NCBI GenBank assembly: GCA_041178545.1
Contig: JBEGVB010000024.1
Location: forward strand, 4,070 to 68,069
Source: JBEATZ01 sp041178545
Lineage (GTDB): Bacteria > Planctomycetota > UBA1135 > UBA2386
Reading direction: 5' to 3'
Length of the DNA stretch: 64,000 bases
This document shows positions 51,299-59,908 of this stretch, one piece after another. The notes beneath the pieces are model-generated. The model was given only the letters and a program-made list of their open reading frames with translations. It had not been told where the DNA came from and made no database searches. Made by a program: the position numbers and the translations under genes. Position 1 is the stretch's first letter; every line of letters begins with the position of its first letter.

Positions 51299-52492
51299 TC
51301 AGGTCCCCAAGGTCATGTGCAGTCGCGCGCTCGCAACAAGACCTGCGTACCCGGCACACGGTGCCGACGGTGCCTGCAGCAGCACCCACTGGGCCCCGAG
51401 GACGACCCCGACGAATGCCGGGTTGGTGGGCACCAGCCATGGCCAGCTGGCCGCCCCGCCGGACTGCGGCACGAACGAGTAGCTGGGCGCGTTGAGGAAC
51501 GTGCAGGTCCCACAGCTGCTCTCGTTGCCCGGGAAGCCGAGCCCGACGAACGGCAGCGCCCCCGCAGGCGCGCCCTGCAGCGTCAGGGCGAAGTTGGTGC
51601 TGCCAAGCGTGAAGGCGCCTGTGGTGCCGATCGTGCCCGCGCTGCCGCACGAACTGCCCACGGTGACCACCGAGGAGGCCGCGACCGAGAAGCCCAGGTG
51701 GTTGGCCACCGCGCGGTGGCTGCCGCCGCTGGGCCGGTTCTGGACCAGCGTGCCGCCGGGCGGTGACCACAGGAGCGAGGACGAGCCGCCGCCGTCGAGG
51801 TTGACGGCGCGCCACGCGCCCATGGCGATGAGAACGTTGGCGACCTCGGGCAGCGTCATGCCCACCGACCAACCAGTCTGCCGGCCGTCCACCACCACGA
51901 GGTAGAGGGTCGTGCCCTGCTGGTTGGTGCCCACTGCCGTGCGCGGGTTGCGGACGAGAGGGTCGACGCGCGCCGTCGTGCCGGTGTTGACCCCGTCCGT
52001 CACGAGCAGCGTGCCGGGCACCGTGTCGGTGCTGCTGGGCCCGACACCTGCAACGGCCCACTGTGCTGCGGCCGCCTGCGCGGTCGTGATGTTGCCGATG
52101 GTTGCAATGCGGTTCGATCCGATCGCGAGCGCGGGGTCCGGGGCGGTGCCGAACTGGCGCACGGGCGAAACCAGCGCACCATTGCTCTTGCTGAGCCCGA
52201 TCACGTCCGCGGTCGTCGCCGTGAAGGTGCCGAAGAAGTTGGCGTTGACCGACAACTGGTTGCCGAGCCGCGTGTGCCAGCTCAGCGTCGTCTCCAGCAC
52301 GGCCTCGTGGGACTGGGCCGGGACCAGTGGCGCGGTGACGTGGATCCTCAACCTCGGGTCGGCAAGGTCCACCACGGCAACGAAACCGCGTGCCGTGCCG
52401 CCCGTCGTCGACCACGTCTGCGCTGCCACCGTGACCTGGGCTTGCGCCGCCACGGCGAGTGCCAGCCCAGCGAGAACCGCGCGAACCACCAT
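51299..52492 (-). CDS. Secreted phosphodiester glycosidase (NAGPA-like) domain protein with C-terminal module
   Basis: A 397-residue protein with a signal peptide (residues 1 to about 19, ending AAQAQ). Residues about 30-265 match the phosphodiester-glycosidase (NAGPA/DUF2233) family, named for the uncovering enzyme. VNANFFGTFTATTADVIGL, NPRTAVGTNQQG, LYLVVVDGRQ, GMTLPEVANVLIAMGAWRAVNLDGGGSSSLL and the following NRPSGGSHRAVANHLGF are diagnostic, and the GGGSS region is the presumed active site. The last 120 residues form the module also seen at 8819-10897 and 12156-13736, here with VGLGFPGNESSCGTCTF near residue 320. It probably cleaves sugar-phosphodiester bonds in surface polymers. Confidence 0.85.
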   Translation of the reverse strand: MVVRAVLAGLALAVAAQAQVTVAAQTWSTTGGTARGFVAVVDLADPRLRIHVTAPLVPAQSHEAVLETTLSWHTRLGNQLSVNANFFGTFTATTADVIGLSKSNGALVSPVRQFGTAPDPALAIGSNRIATIGNITTAQAAAAQWAVAGVGPSSTDTVPGTLLVTDGVNTGTTARVDPLVRNPRTAVGTNQQGTTLYLVVVDGRQTGWSVGMTLPEVANVLIAMGAWRAVNLDGGGSSSLLWSPPGGTLVQNRPSGGSHRAVANHLGFSVAASSVVTVGSSCGSAGTIGTTGAFTLGSTNFALTLQGAPAGALPFVGLGFPGNESSCGTCTFLNAPSYSFVPQSGGAASWPWLVPTNPAFVGVVLGAQWVLLQAPSAPCAGYAGLVASARLHMTLGT

Positions 52493-52681
52493 GTCCTCAA
52501 CTTAGCCCACCGGGGAAGGGCGGGGACAGGCGGGCCACCCCCGCTTCCCGTCGACCCATCGACCGGAAATCCGAGGTTCCAGCCGGGCCACCCTTGATCG
52601 CCGCTGGGCCATGTGCTGCAAAGGTGCCATGGCAGGGGCTCTGGTGCCCCGCCGCACCCACAACCAAGGATCGAGAACAAC

Positions 52682-52873
52682 ATGAGCCAGAACTTCGACC
52701 GCCTGGTCCAGGCCATCGAGGCCATCCGCGAGGACGTGGCCAAGGCTGACGGTGGCAACAAGGCCGCCAAGACGCGCGTGCGCAAGGCGATGCAGGACGT
52801 GAAGAACATCGCCCAGGACGTCCGCAAGGAAATGCTGGGCGCCGGCGAGGCCGGCGAGGGCGGCGACAGCTGA
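52682..52873 (+). CDS. Hc1-like histone H1 family small protein
   Basis: A 63-residue, Lys/Arg/Asp-rich helical protein: FDRLVQAIEAIREDVAKAD, then GNKAAKTRVRKAMQDVKNI, then a short acidic, Gly-rich tail. The GNKAAxxRVR core matches chlamydial Hc1, the DNA-condensing histone-like protein, and small planctomycete homologues of that domain. The Lys-rich C-terminal arm of Hc1 is absent, so DNA compaction may be weak or the protein may have another nucleoid role. AAGGA lies 12 nt before the ATG. Upstream are two GC-rich hairpins (52513-52549 and 52635-52650). Base composition is typical of the window. Confidence 0.75.
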   Translation: MSQNFDRLVQAIEAIREDVAKADGGNKAAKTRVRKAMQDVKNIAQDVRKEMLGAGEAGEGGDS

Positions 52874-52960
52874 CCCGTACCCGGGCCGGGACGCTGCGCG
52901 GGCCCTCCCCGGGGCCCCGCGGCGCCCGCCGGCCCAGTGCAGCGCACCCCATCGCGCCCC

Positions 52961-53290
52961 ATGGACCTTGCCGCGATCCCGTGGCGCGAGACCCGGTACC
53001 CGGGTGTGCGGATCCACTTCTACGCGAGCGACCGGACCTCGGGCCGCGTGGTGGCCTTGATCGCGATGGAACCGGGCTGCGGCTACCCCCGCCACCTGCA
53101 CCGCGACGCCGAGGACATCCTGGTGCTCCAGGGCGGCTACGCCGACGAGTTCGCGACCTACCTACAGGGCAGCTGCGCCCACTACGGGCGTGGCACGTGC
53201 CACAGCCCGGTTGCCCTGCGGAGCGGCCCCACCTGCGTGCTGCTGACCACGGCCACCGAGGGCATCCAACTGCTCGACGGCACGGACTGA
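52961..53290 (+). CDS. ChrR-like cupin domain protein
   Basis: A 109-residue single cupin (conserved beta-barrel). IPWRETRYPGVRIHFYASD, PGCGYPRHLHRDAEDILVLQGGYADEF with the metal-binding His/His/Glu-type residues, and YGRGTCHSP fit the cupin of anti-sigma factor ChrR and related small proteins. The N-terminal zinc-binding anti-sigma part of ChrR is missing, and no sigma factor is adjacent, so this is probably a stand-alone metal- or ligand-binding cupin. ATG 52961 was chosen over in-frame GTG 52937. Confidence 0.78.
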   Translation: MDLAAIPWRETRYPGVRIHFYASDRTSGRVVALIAMEPGCGYPRHLHRDAEDILVLQGGYADEFATYLQGSCAHYGRGTCHSPVALRSGPTCVLLTTATEGIQLLDGTD

Positions 53291-53327
53291 CGCGCTGCAC
53301 GGACGCTGCGGGCCCCCGGAAACGAGA

Positions 53328-53361
53328 CCGGCGCCCCCGACCGTGAGGTCGAGCGCGCCGG
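53328..53361. terminator. Hairpin with GUGA tetraloop between convergent genes
   Basis: CCGGCGC (53328-53334) pairs with GCGCCGG (53355-53361), and inside it GACC-GTGA-GGTC closes on a GNRA-class tetraloop. It sits in the 114-bp gap between the ends of the cupin gene and fusA. Transcription from both sides ends here, so a bidirectional terminator is likely; no strong T tract. Confidence 0.45.
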
Positions 53362-53404
53362 CTGTGGCGGTCCGGGCAGCTGCAGCCGCCGGGACGCGGT
53401 CAAC

Positions 53405-55483
53405 TCACTTGGCGTATTCCTCGAGCACCTTGGTGGCGATGTTCGGCGGCACCGGCTCGTAGCTGGCGGGCTCCATGGTGTACGTGCCGCGACCCTGGGT
53501 CAGCGAACGAAGCATCGTGGAGTACTGGAACATCTCGGCGAGCGGCACCTTGCCGGTCACGGCGGAGATGCCACCCGGCTTGGAGATCATCTCCTCGACC
53601 AGGCCGCGGCGGCTGCTGAGGTCGCCGATGACGTCGCCGGTCTTCTCCTCGGGCGTCTCGATCTCGATCTTCATGATCGGCTCGAGCAGCAGCGAGTTGT
53701 TCTCGGCGGCCATGCGGAAGGCGAGCACGCCTGCGGCCTCGAACGCCATCGTCGAGGAGTCGACGTCATGGCTCTGGCCGTCCCACAGCTCGGCGACGAT
53801 CTTGCAGTACGGGAAGCCGATACGGCCACCGCCGGTGACCGCCTGCTTGATGCCGTACTCGACCGAGGGGATGTACTCACGCGGCACCGAGCCGCCCTTC
53901 ACCGCGTCGACGAAGTTGAGGTCCTCGACGGTCTCGTCCACCGTGAAGCGCACGCGCGCCACGGCGAACTGGCCCGAGCCACCCGACTGCTTGATGTGGC
54001 GTGCCTCGACGTCCTTCGGGCCCTTGAGGGTCATCTTGTAGGCGACCTTCGGGCGACCCACGACCACCGGGATCTTGTAGTCGTTCTGGATCATGTTGCA
54101 CTTCACCTCGAGGTGGAGTTCGCCCATGCCCGAGATGACCATCTGGCCGGTCTGCTCGTCGGTGCGCGCCTTGAACGTCGGGTCCTCGCGCACGAACTTG
54201 CCGATCACCGTCGACAGCTTGTCGCGGTCGCTCTGGTTCTTCGGCTCGATGGCCATGCTGATCACGGTGTCCGGGAAGTTCATGGCCTCGAACACGACCG
54301 GGTTCTCCTTGGTGGAGAGCGTGTCGCCCGTGATCGAGTCCTTGATGCCCACCGCCGCCACGATGTCACCGGCGCGCGCACTGTCGATCGGCTCGCGGTT
54401 GTTGGCGTGCATGCGCATGAGGCGGCCGATGCGCTCGAAGCGGCGCAGGCGCGCGTTGTAGTACTTCTCGCCCTGGACCATCTCGCCCGTGTAGATGCGG
54501 ATGAAGGTGAGGTCGCCGTTCGGGTCGCTGATGGTCTTGAAGACCAGGCCACTGAAGGGCTCCTGCGGCATGAGCGGGCGGGCGACCACCTCGCCGGAAT
54601 CGGGGTTCTTGCCCTCGATCGGGGGCACGTCCAGCGGGCTCGGCAGGTAGTCGACGATGGCGTCGAGCACGAGCTGGACACCCTTGTCCTTGAAGGCCGA
54701 GCCGCAGAACACCGGGGTGAACTTGAGCTCGAGGGTGCCCTTGCGGATCGCCGCCTTGACCTCGTCGTTGGAGATCTCCTCGCCGCCGAGGAACTTCTCG
54801 ATGAGCTTGTCGTCGGCCTCGGCCACCGCCTCGATCATCTTCTCGCGCTGGGCCTTGGCCTCGGCCATCAGGGCCGCGGGGATCTCGCTCACCGTCATCT
54901 CGCGTGCGTCGTCATCCGACCAGACGCACAAGCGCATGTTGACGAGGTCGACGACGCCAGCGAACTCCTTCTCCTTGCCGTAGGGCATGACCATCGGCAC
55001 GGCGTTGGCGTTGAGGCGCTTCCGCATCGACTCGACGGCCTTGTAGAAGTCGGCGCCGGTGCGGTCCATCTTGTTGACGAACGCGACGCGCGGGACCTTG
55101 TAGCGGTTGGCCTGGCGCCACACCGTCTCGGACTGCGGCTGCACGCCTGCCACGGCGCAGAACACGCCGACGGCACCGTCGAGAACGCGGAGCGAGCGCT
55201 CCACCTCGGCCGTGAAGTCCACGTGGCCCGGGGTGTCGATGAGGCTCATGCGGTGCTCGCGCCAGAAGCACGTCGTCGCGGCCGACGTGATCGTGATGCC
55301 GCGCTTCCGCTCCTCCTCGAGGTAGTCCATCGTGGCAGCACCCTCGTGCACCTCACCGATCTTGTGGCTCTTGCCGGTGATGAAGAGGATGCGCTCGCTG
55401 AACGTCGTCTTGCCCGCGTCGATGTGTGCGATCACACCGAAGTTGCGGTAGGTCTTGATGGTCTGGGCGTCTTTTTGCGACAT
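53405..55483 (-). CDS. fusA: Elongation factor G
   Basis: A 692-residue translational GTPase that drives ribosomal translocation. GTPase motifs are AHIDAGKTT (G1), DTPGHVDF (G3) and NKMD (G4), with the switch I region ERKRGITITSA. Domain II starts near EPFSGLVFKTISDPNG. Domains III-V include GMGELHLEVK, GGSVPREYIPSVEYG and the C-terminal SRRGLVEEMI. Length and domain order are those of housekeeping EF-G; I see no loss of domain IV that would suggest a ribosome-recycling variant. The start is ATG 55483. tufA and the ribosomal genes are not adjacent, so fusA is outside the str operon here. Confidence 0.97.
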   Translation of the reverse strand: MSQKDAQTIKTYRNFGVIAHIDAGKTTFSERILFITGKSHKIGEVHEGAATMDYLEEERKRGITITSAATTCFWREHRMSLIDTPGHVDFTAEVERSLRVLDGAVGVFCAVAGVQPQSETVWRQANRYKVPRVAFVNKMDRTGADFYKAVESMRKRLNANAVPMVMPYGKEKEFAGVVDLVNMRLCVWSDDDAREMTVSEIPAALMAEAKAQREKMIEAVAEADDKLIEKFLGGEEISNDEVKAAIRKGTLELKFTPVFCGSAFKDKGVQLVLDAIVDYLPSPLDVPPIEGKNPDSGEVVARPLMPQEPFSGLVFKTISDPNGDLTFIRIYTGEMVQGEKYYNARLRRFERIGRLMRMHANNREPIDSARAGDIVAAVGIKDSITGDTLSTKENPVVFEAMNFPDTVISMAIEPKNQSDRDKLSTVIGKFVREDPTFKARTDEQTGQMVISGMGELHLEVKCNMIQNDYKIPVVVGRPKVAYKMTLKGPKDVEARHIKQSGGSGQFAVARVRFTVDETVEDLNFVDAVKGGSVPREYIPSVEYGIKQAVTGGGRIGFPYCKIVAELWDGQSHDVDSSTMAFEAAGVLAFRMAAENNSLLLEPIMKIEIETPEEKTGDVIGDLSSRRGLVEEMISKPGGISAVTGKVPLAEMFQYSTMLRSLTQGRGTYTMEPASYEPVPPNIATKVLEEYAK

Positions 55484-55519
55484 GGGTCTCGGGGGAGCTG
55501 GCGGATTGGAAGGCCGAAC

Positions 55520-55547
55520 AGGTTAGCGAGCCCCCCCCGGGGGTCAA
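55520..55547 (-). promoter_or_regulatory. Predicted sigma-70-type promoter of fusA
   Basis: On the minus strand TTGACC (55547-55542) and TAACCT (55525-55520) are separated by 16 bp, a 5/6 match to the -35 and a weak but correctly placed -10. The start point would lie near 55513, giving a leader of about 30 nt before ATG 55483. The intervening run of eight Gs is unusual. Confidence 0.45.
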
Positions 55548-55598
55548 CCAGACCCGCCCTCCGGGAGCCAAGAAACCCCGCAGGCGGGCCGGTGCGCC

Positions 55599-57275
55599 TC
55601 AGCCGCCCGCGAGCACGCGCTGGGCCGCGGCGAGGCGCGGGGGATCCTGGTTCCAGCCGAAGTAGAAGCGCTGGAAGCCCTCGAACTCGGCCTGCAGGGC
55701 GGCCCGGTCCCGCCCGGCAGCCCCTGCCACCCACTGGTCGATCACGGTGCGGATGTCGGTGAACTCGATGCCATCGACGCCCTTCATGCGGTCCATGAGC
55801 CCCTGGTCCCAGTGCACGAGGAGCACGGGCATCCCGAACAGCCGCGCCTCGCGCCACGGCTCCACCTCGCCCCACTTGGGACCGAGCCAGAGCTGGACCC
55901 GTCGCTCGAACAGGTACTCGGGCCGCATCAGGATCGACTTCTCGTGGCCGATCCGACCGCGCTCGGGCAGCTCCATGGTGGCAAGGGTGCGGTCGGTGAG
56001 GCCGGCGGCGCCCTCGAGCGCATAGGGGAAGCGCGCCTCGTACACGAACATGGCCTGGCTGCCGAAGAACACCACGCGGGCACCCTCGGGGCCCAGCGCC
56101 TCGCGCACCCTGCGCGCCAACGCACGTTCTGCTGCGACCTTCTCGACCGGGTACTGCTCGCGCTCCTCGGTGACGCCGTCCACCTCCGTGTGCAAGCCGC
56201 GCAGCTGCGGGTGCTCGCTCCACGCCAACGTGGCACCGGCAACCACGGCGAGGGCCGCCCACTGGCCGGCCGGGGCGAGCCACCTGCGCACCAGCAACTC
56301 GACCGCGAGGTAGAGCAGCGGCGTGACCGGCAGCAGGAAACGACCGAACATGAAGTCGCCGCCCACCCACACGACGAACGCCCCGTACGTGAACACGACG
56401 AGGGCGAGCCAACGCCAGGCCCAGGCAGCAGGGGCGGCGGACTCGGCGGCCCCGCGGGCCGTGCGCGGGGCGACCAGCAGGAACAGTGCGGCCAGGAGCG
56501 CGGGCACCAGCACCCAGTACGACTGCAGGTAGAGCGCCACGTAGTGCAGGCCCTGGCTCGCATAGGCGTCACCGGCGGACTTGGCGTGGAAGGTGTTGGG
56601 CACCAGGTCGCCGTAGTAGGAGAGCCGCCAGGCGAGGAACGAGCCGAACAAGGCGAGTGCCGGCACCGCGTAGGCAACGAAGGACCCCACGCCGCGGGTG
56701 CGGACCGAGTGCCATGCAGCAGCACCTGCGGCAAGCACCGCGAGGACGGCACCGTCGGGGCGCGTCATGGCCGTGAATGCGGCCACGGCACCCGCAGCAG
56801 CCCAGCTGCGTGGTCGGTTGGCCCCGCCCACCAGGCCCACCAGCACCACGGTGCACAGCTGGAACAGGGCGGTCTCGAGGCCGCAGCTGCTGAACGACTG
56901 GCTGTGGTGGTGAAGCAACAGGCAGACCGCGGCAACGGGCAGGGCCCGGTCGGCAGGCAGCAGGCGGCGCCCGGCCCATGCGAGCGCCAGGCCACACAGC
57001 GCGAAGCATGCGATGCCCGCATGCTGGCTGAAGACCACGGGGTCGCGCCCGAGCCGGGCCGCGGCAGCGCACAACAGCGTCCACGTGAAGTTGCTGTAGC
57101 CCTCGACCCGCTCCTCGGCGTTGAACACGAGGCCAAGGCCCTCGGCGAGGTTCACGGCATACCGGTAGGTGATGAATGCGTCGTCGCACAGCCAGCGCAA
57201 CGAGAGGGCACGGGCGACGCCGAGGGCGAGCGCGGCACAGAGCACCAGCAGGCCGAGTCGGGACATGCGGGTCAT
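55599..57275 (-). CDS. Polytopic membrane protein, GT-C (arabinofuranosyl/mannosyltransferase-like), copy 2
   Basis: A protein of about 558 residues with 9-11 transmembrane segments and a soluble C-terminal domain. The first loop starts LRWLCDDAFITYRYAVNLAEG, where the acidic pair is the expected GT-C catalytic feature, followed by RVEGYSNFTWTLL. SYYGDLVPNTFHAKS and VWVGGDFMFGRFLLPVTPLLYL are shared with the neighbouring gene at 57272-58969, of which this is a tandem paralogue. ATG 57275 overlaps the upstream stop (ATGA). In-frame ATGs at 57290 and 57266 are alternatives. It presumably transfers a lipid-linked sugar onto a surface polymer. Confidence 0.78.
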   Translation of the reverse strand: MTRMSRLGLLVLCAALALGVARALSLRWLCDDAFITYRYAVNLAEGLGLVFNAEERVEGYSNFTWTLLCAAAARLGRDPVVFSQHAGIACFALCGLALAWAGRRLLPADRALPVAAVCLLLHHHSQSFSSCGLETALFQLCTVVLVGLVGGANRPRSWAAAGAVAAFTAMTRPDGAVLAVLAAGAAAWHSVRTRGVGSFVAYAVPALALFGSFLAWRLSYYGDLVPNTFHAKSAGDAYASQGLHYVALYLQSYWVLVPALLAALFLLVAPRTARGAAESAAPAAWAWRWLALVVFTYGAFVVWVGGDFMFGRFLLPVTPLLYLAVELLVRRWLAPAGQWAALAVVAGATLAWSEHPQLRGLHTEVDGVTEEREQYPVEKVAAERALARRVREALGPEGARVVFFGSQAMFVYEARFPYALEGAAGLTDRTLATMELPERGRIGHEKSILMRPEYLFERRVQLWLGPKWGEVEPWREARLFGMPVLLVHWDQGLMDRMKGVDGIEFTDIRTVIDQWVAGAAGRDRAALQAEFEGFQRFYFGWNQDPPRLAAAQRVLAGG

Positions 57276-58969
57276 CGGCGTGCCAGCCATTCCTCGAACC
57301 GCGCCTTGCGGGGCGCGTCGTCGTTGTGGTCGAAGTAGAAGGCGCGGAAGGCAGCGTAGTCGCGCTCGACGTCGGCCCTCGGCCGCGTGTCGAGCTGGGC
57401 GAGGTAGGCGTCGAGCTCCTGCTCGAAGTCGACGCAGCGGATGTTCGGGTCGCGCCGGCGCAGCTCGGCCATGAGTTCACGGTCCCATGTCACCAGGCGT
57501 GCAGGGACCACCGGGAAGTCGAGCTGCCGGTACCGGTCCACCACCGTGCCGTCGGCATAGCTGAGCTCGAACATCACCTGGACCCCGCGCCTGCGCAGGT
57601 AGTCGTGGTAGCCGTGGTAGTTGCGCTCGTGCCCAACCATCCCGCGCTCGGGCACCGGCAGGTGTGCGATGTGCGCGTCGGTGAGCCCGGCAGCGCACTC
57701 GACGGCGACCGGGACCCGCGAACGGTATGCGAGGTTGGCGTGGCTGCCGGCGATGCCGATGCGCACGTCGAGTCCCTCGAAGACGCCGCGCAGGTAGTGC
57801 CCTGCGACGCGCAGCGCCTCGGTCATCGGCATGCCGGGAGCGAACTCCTTCACCGAGATCGCACGGTTGTCGCTGAAGCCGCGCGGGTTGGAGTAGTCGT
57901 CCAGCCAAGCCGGGTGGGTCCGCCACAGCATGCCCAACGCGATGCTGCACGCCACGAGGGCGCACTGCCGCAGGGTGCCGCGCGCGCAAGCCACGTCGAG
58001 GAACAGCAGCACGAGCGGCGTCACCGGCAGCAGGAAGCGCGCGAACATGAAGTCGCCGCCCACCCACACCACGAAGGCCACGTACGGGACGACCAGTGCC
58101 CAGAGCACCGCCTGCGGGGAGTGCATCGCCTGCCCCCGCGCACCTTCCGGACCGCGCCGGAACCAGGCCATCGGTGCCGCGAGCAACGGCACCGCGAGCA
58201 CCCAGTAGGACTTGAGGTACTCCCATACGTACACCCAGCCCTGGCTCGGGTAAGGGTCGCCGCCGGACTTGGCGTAGAAGGTGTTGGGCACCCAGTAGCC
58301 GTAGTAGGAGTGGCGCCACAGCAGGTAGGGCACGAACACCAGTGCGAACGGCAGGCAGAAGCCGAGCACGTGCTTCCTGCACCCTGCGTGCACCGTGGCC
58401 CGCAGCGCGAACGCACCTGCCACGACGGCCACGATCGCACCGTCGGGCCGCGTCATGGCCGCCAACAGGCAGAGCCAGCCAGCCAGTGCATGGTCCCGTG
58501 CGTTGCGCGCGACCAGCAGCCGGTGCGCCACGAGCGTCACCAGCAGGGTGAAGAGCGCGGTCTCGAGGCCTGCGGGCGCCAGCGAGGCTGCATGGTGGTG
58601 CAAGGCGAACCCGATTGCGGCGAGCGGCAGTGCCGTGCCGAGCTGGCGCGCACACAGGCCGAGCACGAGCACCGTGGCCCCGTGGCACAGGGTGCCCAGC
58701 AGCGCGGCCCAGGCCTCGACCGCGTCGCCCGTGAAACCGAGTTGCATGCCGAGCGCGAGCAGCAGCGTCCACGTGAAGTTCGTGTACCCCTCGACGGGAC
58801 GCTCCGCGGGGTCGAGGTTGAACACGAGCCCGTGCCCCTCGACGAAGTGCTGCGCGTAGCGGTAGCTGATGTAGGCGTCGTCACAACTCCACCGCAGCTG
58901 CCAGGCCCATGCCATGGCCACTGCGACGGCTGCCGCCACCACCACGAAGGACCACGCGCCGCGCTGCAT
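57272..58969 (-). CDS. Polytopic membrane protein, GT-C (arabinofuranosyl/mannosyltransferase-like), copy 1
   Basis: A 565-residue paralogue of the gene immediately downstream. Shared blocks are the acidic first loop LRWSCDDAYISYRYAQHFVEG, PVEGYTNFTWTLLLALG, AMTRPDGA, SYYGYWVPNTFYAKSGG and VWVGGDFMFARFLLPVTPLVLL, plus similar C-terminal soluble domains containing PERG and a GHE motif. This is typical of GT-C enzymes related to mycobacterial arabinofuranosyl- or mannosyltransferases, where a polyprenyl-phosphate sugar is the donor. The start is ATG 58969. It is transcribed after the DUF3313 lipoprotein gene (59-bp gap) and overlaps the next gene by four bases. Confidence 0.78.
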   Translation of the reverse strand: MQRGAWSFVVVAAAVAVAMAWAWQLRWSCDDAYISYRYAQHFVEGHGLVFNLDPAERPVEGYTNFTWTLLLALGMQLGFTGDAVEAWAALLGTLCHGATVLVLGLCARQLGTALPLAAIGFALHHHAASLAPAGLETALFTLLVTLVAHRLLVARNARDHALAGWLCLLAAMTRPDGAIVAVVAGAFALRATVHAGCRKHVLGFCLPFALVFVPYLLWRHSYYGYWVPNTFYAKSGGDPYPSQGWVYVWEYLKSYWVLAVPLLAAPMAWFRRGPEGARGQAMHSPQAVLWALVVPYVAFVVWVGGDFMFARFLLPVTPLVLLFLDVACARGTLRQCALVACSIALGMLWRTHPAWLDDYSNPRGFSDNRAISVKEFAPGMPMTEALRVAGHYLRGVFEGLDVRIGIAGSHANLAYRSRVPVAVECAAGLTDAHIAHLPVPERGMVGHERNYHGYHDYLRRRGVQVMFELSYADGTVVDRYRQLDFPVVPARLVTWDRELMAELRRRDPNIRCVDFEQELDAYLAQLDTRPRADVERDYAAFRAFYFDHNDDAPRKARFEEWLARR

Positions 58970-59028
58970 GAGCCCCGAAGGCTACCCCGAGGCCCGCCCC
59001 GGCACAGCAGTCCGTTGGCAGCAGCCGT

Positions 59029-59760
59029 TCAGCCGACCTTCTGCGGGTTCTGCTGCGCGTCGGCCTGACGGGCACGCTCACGTGCCGCGGCCAGCACCGT
59101 GCGCAGGCGCACCGACCACTTCTCGATCGCCTCGTGGCAGGCAGACCAGATGTCGAAACCGGCGCGCAGGTTCTGTTCTGCGACACGACGGTCGACCGCG
59201 GCGCCCAGCACCTCCTTGGTGCCGCCGTCGCGGATGACGATCTCGATGGTGATCTCGCCGGCGGTGACCGGGTCCATGCCCGCGATGCGCTGGATCAGTC
59301 CCATGCCGCGCCCCACTGGCGTGGCGGAGGAGACCGCGTGCAGGACCGGGGTCGAGGCCGAGGCGTCCAGCAGGGTCATCTGGATCATCAGCGTGTCCGC
59401 AGCCGGCGTGTCGACCATGGTCCAGTCCTGCGACAACTCCTTGTAGGCCATCGTCCACGCGTTCTCGGCGAACGACTGCATGTTCTTCTTCTGCGTCTCC
59501 GTGACCTCGGTCCCGCCCGCCACGCGCACGGGCTGGATGAGCACGTTCTGGTAGCGACGGATGTCCGCCTTCGGGTTGCGGTAGACGTAGTACGCCTCGT
59601 TCTCGTTGCCGCGCTTCAGCAGCGAAGGGTCGATGGACAAGGAGTCCTTCATCTCGTCCAGCTCGAGCTTGCGCGCCTCGCGGCTCGTGGAGCAGCTCCC
59701 GAACGCGAGCAAGGGGACCAGCAGGGAACCGAGGAACAGCGCGCGGGTGCAGGTGTGCAT
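59029..59760 (-). CDS. DUF3313 family lipoprotein
   Basis: A 243-residue protein with lipobox LLAFGSC (residues about 17-23). The mature part fits DUF3313: KRGNENEAYYVYRNPKADIRRYQNVLIQPVRV near the N-terminus, FAENAWTMAYKELSQDW, MLLDASASTPVLHAVSSATP-like strands and a C-terminal WSVRLRTVL. Family function is unknown; members are outer-membrane-associated lipoproteins. ATG 59760 was chosen for its lipoprotein signal. It opens a minus-strand run with the GT-C pair. Confidence 0.82.
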   Translation of the reverse strand: MHTCTRALFLGSLLVPLLAFGSCSTSREARKLELDEMKDSLSIDPSLLKRGNENEAYYVYRNPKADIRRYQNVLIQPVRVAGGTEVTETQKKNMQSFAENAWTMAYKELSQDWTMVDTPAADTLMIQMTLLDASASTPVLHAVSSATPVGRGMGLIQRIAGMDPVTAGEITIEIVIRDGGTKEVLGAAVDRRVAEQNLRAGFDIWSACHEAIEKWSVRLRTVLAAARERARQADAQQNPQKVG

Positions 59761-59908
59761 GCCGTGCGTGTAGGGGTTGACAGGGGCTGCTGTCCAGAGC
59801 CGGCACCCGATCACACGCCCGTCGAAGGGCTGGGGGTTGCATCTGGCGCATGCCACGGCGACCCTTGGGACCTGTCGCAGCAGGACGACGCCCGGGAAAG
59901 GAGAGGAC

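Noticed and set aside
53405..55483. A possible specialised or ribosome-recycling EF-G (spdEFG-like) in place of housekeeping fusA.
   Set aside because: All five domains and all GTPase motifs look standard; no deviation large enough to support a special paralogue.
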